64,000 nt of DNA, taken from contig ONDA01000010.1 in assembly GCA_900316475.1 (NCBI GenBank), positions 1 through 64,000 of the forward strand, read 5' to 3'. The first letter of the stretch is position 1. Every line of letters starts with the position of its first letter. Of the stretch, positions 16,026 through 22,599 are shown piece by piece. Origin of the DNA: an uncultured Prevotellaceae bacterium (GTDB taxonomy: Bacteria > Bacteroidota > Bacteroidia > Bacteroidales > Bacteroidaceae). The notes under the pieces are model-generated. The model had not been told where the DNA came from and searched no databases. It worked only from the letters and a program-made list of their open reading frames with translations. The position numbers were made by a program, and so were the translations under genes.

Positions 16026-17468
16026 CTAATAGGCGAACAGACTTTCAAGTGTGACGACACGCTGGAAGATGCCGCTATGCAGGCCATATTTCAGACCGTA
16101 GGTGGTGACAAGTGTCATCTGTACGTTGTGGCGACTGCTGACGTGTTCTGTCATCCAGTTGATACGCCTTCTGAGCGTTTCCTCGTAATCCTTCTTGACC
16201 TCGAACTCTGTGTTGACAAACTTCATCTCGCAAAGATTGACCACACGGTCGGAACGACAGATAATCAAGTCTATCTGCATACCCTTCTGCCCTTCCTGTC
16301 CCTGTAGGGTCCAGGGCGAATCCTCGGAGCTGACCCCGCCGACACCCATAGCGGTCTTGATTTGGCCGGTGTGTCTCAGACAGGCATTCTCGAAGGCGCG
16401 GCCTCTCCACGTATTCAGCGAAGCATGGTGCTCATTGTCGCGCCAAAAGTTCTCCCCTCTATGGCGTCCCTCTACCTGGTCGAGATAGAACAGACAGAAG
16501 GGGTCAACTAAACGATACATCATCTGACGACGGCTATTCTCGAAAGGTTTGTAGTATTCTATGAAGTCGCTTGCCTCTAAAGCCCGCAGAATCATCGTCA
16601 GCGACTTGCCCGAGGCCACTCCCGACATCTTGGATATTTCTTCGCGGCTGTATCCGCTCTGACGCTTGGCAAGCAGCCGGATGACAGTCTTGTAGGGTGC
16701 AGGATTTCTGAAGATAGAGTCGAACAGACGCTCGAACTCTTCTTTCAGCTTGGCCCGCTTGTTATAGTAGAGGTTATCGATGGTTTGCGCCAGACTGTAG
16801 CCGGGCTGTACATAGCTGAGATACATCGGAATGCCACCGACAGCCATGTAGAGCTGCAGGATGTCATATTGCGAGAGGGTTACCTCCTGCAGCTTCAGCA
16901 GCTCCTCTGTTTCGTGTAGCGTGAACGGCGATAGCTGAATCTCGGCATGCACCCTGTCGTAGAGTCCGCCGTATGAGTTGATGAGGTTGTCCTGTATCCA
17001 TGAGGTGGCAGAGCCGCAAACGATGAGCATCAGATTGTCCTGTCCTGATGCCCAGCCGTTCCAGAAATGCTCGAAAGCCGTGATGAATCCTGAGCGTGGC
17101 GTATCCATCCAGGGCATCTCGTCAATGAAGACGACCGCCCGTTCGTGCTCACCCTTCTCTATGAGCAAGTCCCTCAGCCGGTCGAATGCCTCGATCCAGT
17201 CCTTGGGCTTCGATTTGTATTGAGCCCCGTAGAGCTGCAAGCTGGAGTGGAATGTCGTCAGCTGGGCTTCCAGCAGGTTTGTCCCCTCCAATTCCAGAGG
17301 TGAGACACCTGTATGATAGAAGGCGAACTTGTCTTTGAACAGTTCTCTTATCAAGTAGGTCTTGCCTACGCGTCTACGTCCATAGACGGCTACGAGCTGT
17401 GCCTGTTTCTTGCGATAGATGGCCGTCAGCTCTTCGATTTCCTTTTTGCGGCCAATAATTGTACTCAT
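16026..17468 (-). CDS. AAA+ ATPase with DUF234-type C-terminal domain
   Basis: The protein has 480 residues and begins MSTIIGRKKEIEELTAIY. Walker A is VYGRRRVGKTYLI, Walker B is AVVFIDEMPWMDT, and the sensor region is LMLIVCGSATSWI. A winged helix follows (AKRQSGYSREEISKMSGVASGKSLTMILRALEASDF). The C-terminal region (WRGRAFENACLRH...IDLIICRSDRVVNLCEMKF) has the D-E-x-K look of a PD-(D/E)XK nuclease-like fold, as in DUF234 proteins. Its cellular role is unknown. The start at 17468 was chosen because upstream codons are unlike the family. It is the third ATPase in a row on this strand. Confidence 0.88.
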   Translation of the reverse strand: MSTIIGRKKEIEELTAIYRKKQAQLVAVYGRRRVGKTYLIRELFKDKFAFYHTGVSPLELEGTNLLEAQLTTFHSSLQLYGAQYKSKPKDWIEAFDRLRDLLIEKGEHERAVVFIDEMPWMDTPRSGFITAFEHFWNGWASGQDNLMLIVCGSATSWIQDNLINSYGGLYDRVHAEIQLSPFTLHETEELLKLQEVTLSQYDILQLYMAVGGIPMYLSYVQPGYSLAQTIDNLYYNKRAKLKEEFERLFDSIFRNPAPYKTVIRLLAKRQSGYSREEISKMSGVASGKSLTMILRALEASDFIEYYKPFENSRRQMMYRLVDPFCLFYLDQVEGRHRGENFWRDNEHHASLNTWRGRAFENACLRHTGQIKTAMGVGGVSSEDSPWTLQGQEGQKGMQIDLIICRSDRVVNLCEMKFVNTEFEVKKDYEETLRRRINWMTEHVSSRHNVQMTLVTTYGLKYGLHSGIFQRVVTLESLFAY

Positions 17469-17540
17469 ACGGAATGTTGACTTTGGTATCTGGCTGCAAA
17501 ATAACAAAAAAAACATGAATTAGCCAAATGTTTTGGCGCT

Positions 17541-17640
17541 TTATTTGTCCACGAAACGGTGTTTTGGGTGTTTCGTGGACGAATAAGCGGTGTCTATTTG
17601 TCCACGAAACGGTATTTTAGGTGTTTCGTGGACGAATAAG
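17541..17640. repeat. Two tandem 53-bp hairpin units
   Basis: Each unit contains GTCCACGAAAC and GTTTCGTGGAC (17547-17557 with 17570-17580; 17600-17610 with 17623-17633) around a 12-nt loop. Flanking ATTT/GAATAA bases extend the stem. The pair fills the gap between the ATPase promoter region and the stop of the truncated TPR gene. Confidence 0.85.
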
Positions 17641-17647
17641 CGGCGCC

Positions 17648-18637
17648 TTACCACACCCCCACGCTGTCGCGGTCGGTGACGTAGGGGGCGGGCAGGGCGG
17701 CGTCCGTCTCCTCGTAGCCCTGGCGACTGAAGGAGATGTAGCACAGGGCCACGATGAGCAGCAGCAGCAGGACGATGGTGACAATCAGCGTGACGGCGCG
17801 CTGGTGGGTCGTCTCACGCTCTATGTCGTAGACGCGCAGCTCGTCGCGGAAGCCCTGCATGGAGTTGATCAGGATGACGTTGTTGATGGAGTCGTTGGCC
17901 AGAGCCTCCTTCTTCAGCGACGCGTAGGCCTCCTGCCAGCGGCCGGCGCGCTCGTAGATGATCGTGACAATCTCGTCGGCCTCTTCGCCAAGCGTCTCGT
18001 AGGCCATTGCCACGGCCTTGTCGGTGTGGCCCAGACTGGCTTCGTAGCATACCTCCATCGAGCGGCCGTGGACGCTGCTCTTCCCCTGGGCGATGCCCTC
18101 CTGGTATTTCTTGTAGCCTTCCACGAACTGTGGTATGTCACCTCGGTTGAAGAGGCTCAGTGTCTTGCGCGACTCAATGTCGAAGACCCGCTCGGGGGAG
18201 TATTTCTCGGCTATCTCCTTCGCCTTGTCTAGCAGTTCGTCGGCCTCCTTGGGGTCGTCGTCCAGCGCCACGTTCACGAGGTTCATATAGATAGGTGGCA
18301 TACTCTCGTAGTAGCCTGCCTTCTCCATCATCTTGATGACCTTGCGGAAGTTCTCCTTCGCCGTCTCCCTGTTGCCGCAGTAGCGGTTCAGGTGTCCCAG
18401 CATGTTGTAGGCCATATACATCTCCTTGTCGAGCTTCTTCTCTGACAGTTCTTTTGTCAGTTCGCGTGCCAGTTTGTAGGCCTCGAAGATGCGCTGGCGG
18501 TTCATCTGGAACACAATCTCGTTGCACCGCTGCGTGTAGTAGGCGTGCAGGTCGCCCTGTGCCAGGAGGTAGTCCTCCAGGTTCTTCAGGGCAGGGAAGA
18601 AGCGGGCGCTGTCGCCGCTGTTGAAGGCGTGGTGCAT
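17648..18637 (-). CDS. Truncated paralogue of the TPR histidine kinase (sensor and membrane helix only)
   Basis: The protein has 329 residues and matches residues of the kinase at 10761-12503 almost line by line (ARFFPAL, AYYTQRCNEIVF, LGHLNRYCGNRETAKENFR, ITLxIxxLLL). It stops right after the membrane helix with an unrelated tail (QGYEETDAALPAPYVTDRDSVGVW), so HisKA and ATPase domains are missing. The homologous frame continues upstream of the first ATG to about 18711 (ITINAADDYKQSKEYLTLRDS) but no start or complete signal peptide precedes it. Both ends therefore look replaced, and the gene is probably decaying, though a membrane TPR protein remains possible. Confidence 0.7.
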   Translation of the reverse strand: MHHAFNSGDSARFFPALKNLEDYLLAQGDLHAYYTQRCNEIVFQMNRQRIFEAYKLARELTKELSEKKLDKEMYMAYNMLGHLNRYCGNRETAKENFRKVIKMMEKAGYYESMPPIYMNLVNVALDDDPKEADELLDKAKEIAEKYSPERVFDIESRKTLSLFNRGDIPQFVEGYKKYQEGIAQGKSSVHGRSMEVCYEASLGHTDKAVAMAYETLGEEADEIVTIIYERAGRWQEAYASLKKEALANDSINNVILINSMQGFRDELRVYDIERETTHQRAVTLIVTIVLLLLLIVALCYISFSRQGYEETDAALPAPYVTDRDSVGVW

Positions 18638-18824
18638 GGAGTCGCGCAGCGTCAGGTATTCCTTCGACTGTTTGTAGTCGTCGGCAGCGTTTATGGTGAT
18701 ATAGCCTCGTAATATTCTAGTGTATTGATTAATGTAAGCGGTCTCATAATTGCAGCATTGTTAAGTTTGACATTTTGAAAGATTCTGTTCTCCACCATGT
18801 GAAATGGGAAAGATGTACACCCGT

Positions 18825-18920
18825 CTAAATGTCCTCAGGCGGACAACCAGCCGGCATCTCACAAGCCCACATAGGCTTGTATTCCTCGCTATAGGCACTT
18901 ATCTTATATGGAGTCAGCAT
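18825..18920 (-). CDS. Possible 31-residue protein, or remnant (MLTPYKISAYSEEYKP...CPPEDI)
   Basis: An ATG at 18920 opens 31 codons ending ...WACEMPAGCPPEDI then TAG. A second frame continues at 18798-18691 (MVENRIFQNVKLNNAAIM...EYYEAISP, 35 residues). The two could be parts of one frame-shifted small gene or chance. The 18638-19037 spacer contains nothing else I can support. Confidence 0.3.
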   Translation of the reverse strand: MLTPYKISAYSEEYKPMWACEMPAGCPPEDI

Positions 18921-19037
18921 AGTTTAAAATAGTTGTTTGTGCACATTTGTATGCAAAGATACGTTTTATTTTTGAAACAGGCAAATAATAGTTCAGAAAA
19001 AGTAGTTCTTCGCCGTCGGACGGCGTGGAAAACGAAA

Positions 19038-19072
19038 TGTCGCCACCCCGTCTTGTGTGTGGGGTGGCGACA
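19038..19072 (-). terminator. Intrinsic terminator after the first small protein gene
   Basis: A perfect 12-bp stem pairs TGTCGCCACCCC (19038-19049) with GGGGTGGCGACA (19061-19072). On the minus strand it is followed by TTTCGTTTTCC. It lies 29 bp past the stop of the 51-residue gene. Confidence 0.8.
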
Positions 19073-19100
19073 TTGCTGTCATGATGTGCCTGTCGGCGGC

Positions 19101-19256
19101 TTACCAAAGCAGTGACTCGTCGTCGAGGCCGAACATGCGGCTCTCGGCAGCAGAAGGATTAACAGTTTCTTCGCTTAAGTCAACTGACGCTGCAATCATC
19201 TGTGCTACCTGCACGTTGACGATTGTTATTTCTGGATTCATATATTCTTTCTTCAT
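19101..19256 (-). CDS. Small protein (51 aa) with conserved MKKxYxNPEITIVNVQVAQM head
   Basis: The sequence begins MKKEYMNPEITIVNVQVAQM and continues IAASVDLSEETVNPSAAESRMFGLDDESLLW. Residues 7-24 are identical to those of the 59-residue protein at 22340-22519, while the acidic C-terminal halves differ. It starts 19 bp after the stop of a large secreted protein and is followed by a terminator, so the two form one transcript. There is no signal peptide. Conserved head plus variable acidic tail recalls a leader plus core, but no modifying enzyme or peptidase is adjacent. Function unknown. Confidence 0.72.
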   Translation of the reverse strand: MKKEYMNPEITIVNVQVAQMIAASVDLSEETVNPSAAESRMFGLDDESLLW

Positions 19257-19275
19257 AACTTGTGTCCTCCCTTCT

Positions 19276-21525
19276 TTATTTTACAACAATTTTCTTTCCG
19301 TTCACAATGTACAGACCTTTGGTGGGCTGAGCCACGCGCTGACCAGCGAGGTTGTAATAGCCGTTAGCATTTGGCTCTTGGCTCTTGGCAATAGCGCTGA
19401 TGCCAGTAGCCTCGCCGAAGCTGATGGTCAGTTCACGAGCAGCAGGAGCGCTGTCGAGATGCAGGTAAGCCTTGCCGACGGCCACAGTACCCTCGTTGGC
19501 ACGATGGAACACACCGCTGCTCAGCACGTAGTCGTACTTGCCGGTGCCACCGATAGTGGTCGTGCCGTCGCCAGCTACGAGCAGGTTCGCTGCAGGAGCA
19601 GAGGCGGAAGCAGCCACGGGAACAGTGTACTCAGTAGAAGCTGTACCGATGAGCACCAGCGGAGTGCCGGCAGGAACAGCACCTACCTCCGTCAGCGTGA
19701 CAGAAGAAGCAGAAGCAGCAGTAGCAGCGTAAGCTTTCAGACCTGCAACAGACGAGAAATCGAGAGCCTTGGTAGTAACGTATGTTGTCGTTGCCTTGGC
19801 GGGAGTGATGGAAACAGCCTCATTGGCCTTCGTCAGAGTAATATAATAAATGTGCAGACCCTTGGTGGGAGTGATGGTCACGTTGCCGTCTTTGGTAATA
19901 GTCCACTTGCACACCTGATAAGCCGTAGCCGTAGCGTCACCCTGTGTCTGAGTGGCATTGCTCAGTGTCACGCCACGGGCTTCAGAAGCCTTATGCGACT
20001 CTACGCCAATCTCGATGATAGAGCCCTTGGTCACACTCGGAATGGTAAGTACCGAACTGCTGCCATACAGCCATAGGTATTGGCTGCCTTGATAGGTTCC
20101 AAGCGTCGTGCTGGGATAGTTGAACATAAGGGCCATGGAGTATGCGGCGCCCTTGTAGGTTAAGCCTTCTGTCTCGGCAATATTGGTGCTGGAATACTGA
20201 AGTGCACCGTCAATGGCATTGATGTTGGAACGCCCCTCATCGTTTGTGCTCCAATCTGTGCCGCTGGCATTCTCTTTACTGAGCCAATTGTCAGTGTCAG
20301 CAATCAGGCCAGCCTTCGTGGCAGCACTCCAACTGGAGAAGTCCCAAGTTACTGGAGCGTCATACGTCGTAACCGACGAAGCATATTCCTCACCATAAAT
20401 TTCTATATATGCACCGAGCTGGTTGCTGCCCGGACGAAGAGTAAGAGTGGCTCCATAGCCAAGTTCGGATTCTGGAGTGAATTCAATAGTCTTCACGTAA
20501 GTCTCGTCAACGTAGTCGAAGAATGATCCTGATGCGGGAGTAAAGCCGTCGATGGCGAAAGTGGAGGCATTGCCAGCACTGCCCTTCAGCCAAGACTTAC
20601 CGACGACAACAATCTTCGTAACCTTGATGTTGTCGCTGATCTTGAGCGTATAAGAGTCGGTGTGGTTCAGCTTGAAACCATCCTGAGAACCAGCAAGGTC
20701 AACATAGCCGATACCGCGGTTTGCCACATTATTTGTTAATACGTATTCCCCGTCAGTGCTAGTCCACACATCGCCAGAAGTGCTTCCACCATTATAGCCG
20801 AGAACAGTCTTTGCAGAGGCGTGCGACACATAGCAGTCCTTAAGCATCAGGCTGGAAGCATTGTCTCCCTTGATAGCGATGGCACGGACGGTGCAAGGAT
20901 TGTCGATAGTGATAGCAGCACTATAGGCCGTGCTGGAAGAGGTGGGTTCAGAACCATCGGTGGTATAGTAAATGGTTGCACCGTCGGTGCTGCATGTGAT
21001 GGTCACGCTGCTGCCGCTCTGAGTGATGACGGGATTGGCAACATCGTCAGCACTGGGACGGGTGATGGTAAAAGAAGTGAAACTACTTACTTTATCCTTC
21101 CAGAGGTAGACATCCGATTTGCCAATCAGGTCTGAACCTTTCGGCACGGTGTAAGGGAAAGTGACCGAAGAACCTTTTGTTGACGTGGCGCTGATGTACA
21201 TCGTACCACTGGCAGAAAGCGTGATAATATCGCCCTCAGCAATAGTGCCTCCAGTAAAAGATGCGTGAAACCAACTGGCGCTAGAACCACCAAGTTTAAT
21301 TTCACCAGCTGATGTTATCATCTCCTTAGCATCAGAACCATGTCCATTATAAACCTCAGCCGAAGATCCTGTATTAAATGTAGCAGTAATAGATTGAGTT
21401 GCTCCCTTAGCAACTGAAGTTTTACCATTGGTAACACTTGTCATCGAAAAGATAGTCGTGGCTTCGCCCCACGAGCCCACTACCGCGCACAGCAGTAGCG
21501 TCAATAAAGTAAAAAGTTTTTTCAT
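19276..21525 (-). CDS. Large secreted protein with Prevotella-type C-terminal sorting-like tail (749 aa)
   Basis: The signal peptide is MKKLFTLLTLLLCAVVGSWG. Around residues 165-210 there is a chitobiase/HEX C-terminal-like beta domain (VTITCSTDGATIYYTTDGSEPT). Middle parts are low-complexity Ser/Thr-rich beta sequence. The end, ATGISAIAKSQEPNANGYYN then LAGQRVAQPTKGLYIVNGKKI, is the short C-terminal domain common on secreted Prevotella proteins and is nearly identical in the protein at 22600-24699. No catalytic motif is recognised; an adhesin or glycan-binding role is a guess. It has its own promoter and is followed by the 51-residue small gene. Confidence 0.85.
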   Translation of the reverse strand: MKKLFTLLTLLLCAVVGSWGEATTIFSMTSVTNGKTSVAKGATQSITATFNTGSSAEVYNGHGSDAKEMITSAGEIKLGGSSASWFHASFTGGTIAEGDIITLSASGTMYISATSTKGSSVTFPYTVPKGSDLIGKSDVYLWKDKVSSFTSFTITRPSADDVANPVITQSGSSVTITCSTDGATIYYTTDGSEPTSSSTAYSAAITIDNPCTVRAIAIKGDNASSLMLKDCYVSHASAKTVLGYNGGSTSGDVWTSTDGEYVLTNNVANRGIGYVDLAGSQDGFKLNHTDSYTLKISDNIKVTKIVVVGKSWLKGSAGNASTFAIDGFTPASGSFFDYVDETYVKTIEFTPESELGYGATLTLRPGSNQLGAYIEIYGEEYASSVTTYDAPVTWDFSSWSAATKAGLIADTDNWLSKENASGTDWSTNDEGRSNINAIDGALQYSSTNIAETEGLTYKGAAYSMALMFNYPSTTLGTYQGSQYLWLYGSSSVLTIPSVTKGSIIEIGVESHKASEARGVTLSNATQTQGDATATAYQVCKWTITKDGNVTITPTKGLHIYYITLTKANEAVSITPAKATTTYVTTKALDFSSVAGLKAYAATAASASSVTLTEVGAVPAGTPLVLIGTASTEYTVPVAASASAPAANLLVAGDGTTTIGGTGKYDYVLSSGVFHRANEGTVAVGKAYLHLDSAPAARELTISFGEATGISAIAKSQEPNANGYYNLAGQRVAQPTKGLYIVNGKKIVVK

Positions 21526-21570
21526 AATAGTTTTAGTTTATTTTGTTAGTAAAATGATTGGTTTTGAGTG

Positions 21571-21602
21571 CAAAGATACGAAGAATAAAATTAAACGCCA
21601 AA
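21571..21602 (-). promoter_or_regulatory. Promoter of the 749-residue secreted protein unit
   Basis: On the minus strand TATCTTTG (21571-21578) and TTTG (21599-21602) are 20 nt apart. The element resembles the promoter of the second unit at 24756-24787 in both boxes and spacing. Confidence 0.7.
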
Positions 21603-21648
21603 GGGGGCGCCCGAAATCTTTTACGTAAACGTTTTCCTTTTTGGGGGC

Positions 21649-21980
21649 TTATCCTGCTTTAGCCAAATTTTCTATGGCTTCCATGATGCTTACTTTCATC
21701 TCTTCCCATTTTTTTTGAACAAGCATCTTAGGCATCATTTGTTTTTCTGCATCATCAAAATAAGATAGGCTCATCAGAGCGCGGAACAAACTGTGTTCGG
21801 GGTATTTCTTTTCGTAAAAGTCAAGAATCTCTTTTAGCGAATAGTGCTGAAGCAAAAAGTATAAATCAATAAAATCCTTGCGTGTGCCACGTCCGTCTCT
21901 GCTAATCTGGGTTCCTCCATCAACCGTTTTAAAAGGGCTAAAGTATGGGGGGCTATTGTTTGATACGAATCAAATCTCAT
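21649..21980 (-). pseudogene. Decayed AbiEii/AbiGii-type nucleotidyltransferase gene (internal deletion)
   Basis: The start MRFDSYQTIAPHTLALLKRLMEE matches the head of AbiEii-like toxins. In another frame comes their C-terminal part: GTQISRDGRGTRKDFIDLYF, then LLQHYSLKEILDFYEKKYPE to a stop at 21649. The middle, including the nucleotidyltransferase core GG-x-DIDLF, is missing, and the junction near 21905 shifts the frame. The intact proteins are abortive-infection or toxin enzymes usually paired with an AbiEi antitoxin; none is present here. I consider it non-functional. Confidence 0.7.
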
Positions 21981-22101
21981 CACAGCAACTCTTACAGTTT
22001 TTTTTGTCGTTTTGTCGTCACTTCTGGTGTAATGCATTGAAATAGAGGATGTTGTGGAGTGACGGCAAAAAGCGGAGTGACGACAAATGCTTGCCTTACT
22101 T

Positions 22102-22185
22102 CTTGCGCCGCGAAAAATTTCTCTCGCGTCGCGAAATTTTTCTCTTGCGCCTATATTTTTTTACGTCACGCCCTCTGGTTGTTTG
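22102..22185. repeat. Diverged 21-bp tandem repeats (CTTGCGCCGCGAAAAATTTCT type)
   Basis: Units start at 22102, 22123, 22144 and 22165. The period of 21 and the pattern (C-rich half, GTGA/GCGAAAA half) resemble the arrays at 639-722 and 39975-40037. No gene is supported in 21981-22339. Confidence 0.65.
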
Positions 22186-22283
22186 CAAAATAATGTGGCA
22201 AAGCGTGTCGACACGCCATCATTTGTCGTCACGCTGTAAGTTGTTGATTGTCAGTCTGTTAGGTGTTAGGTGACGACAAAAAC

Positions 22284-22319
22284 GAAAAAAACCTCACAGG
22301 GGGCAAACCCCCTGTGAGG
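22284..22319 (-). terminator. Strong intrinsic terminator after the second small protein gene
   Basis: A perfect 12-bp stem pairs CCTCACAGGGGG (22292-22303) with CCCCCTGTGAGG (22308-22319) around a 4-nt loop. On the minus strand it is followed by TTTTTTTCGTTTTTG. Confidence 0.9.
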
Positions 22320-22339
22320 TAGCTGTGAGGCTGATGGGC

Positions 22340-22519
22340 TTAGAGTCCGATGATCGAGGTGAGGTCGTCCTCCCAGGGGAATACGCTCTCGCGCGATTCG
22401 GCGCCTGTTGCATCATCAATGGGATCGCCGATGCCCAGTGTCTCTGTCGAGGCTGCAATCATCTGTGCTACCTGCACGTTGACGATTGTTATTTCCGGAT
22501 TCAAATATGTCTTTTTCAT
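22340..22519 (-). CDS. Small protein (59 aa), paralogue of the one at 19101-19256
   Basis: The sequence begins MKKTYLNPEITIVNVQVAQM and continues IAASTETLGIGDPIDDATGA to ...FPWEDDLTSIIGL. The head is shared with the 51-residue protein; the tail is acidic and unrelated. It lies 80 bp downstream of the 732-residue secreted protein and ends at a strong terminator, repeating the arrangement of the first unit. DNA identity over the head is very high (AATCCRGAAATAACAATCGT), so duplication or conversion was recent. Function unknown. Confidence 0.72.
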   Translation of the reverse strand: MKKTYLNPEITIVNVQVAQMIAASTETLGIGDPIDDATGAESRESVFPWEDDLTSIIGL

Positions 22520-22534
22520 TATCTTCTTGTTTTT

Positions 22535-22598
22535 AACGACAACTAGAACAACTTAAACAACTATCCGTCATAAGGTTGTCCTTGTTGTCTTGGTTGTC
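22535..22598. repeat. ACAACTTAAACAAC / GGTTGTCTT words between secreted protein and small gene
   Basis: CGACAACTAGAACAACTTAAACAAC is followed by the inverse words AAGGTTGTCCTTGTTGTCTTGGTTGTC. The words match the spacer at 2434-2506. Confidence 0.6.
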
Positions 22599-22599
22599 T

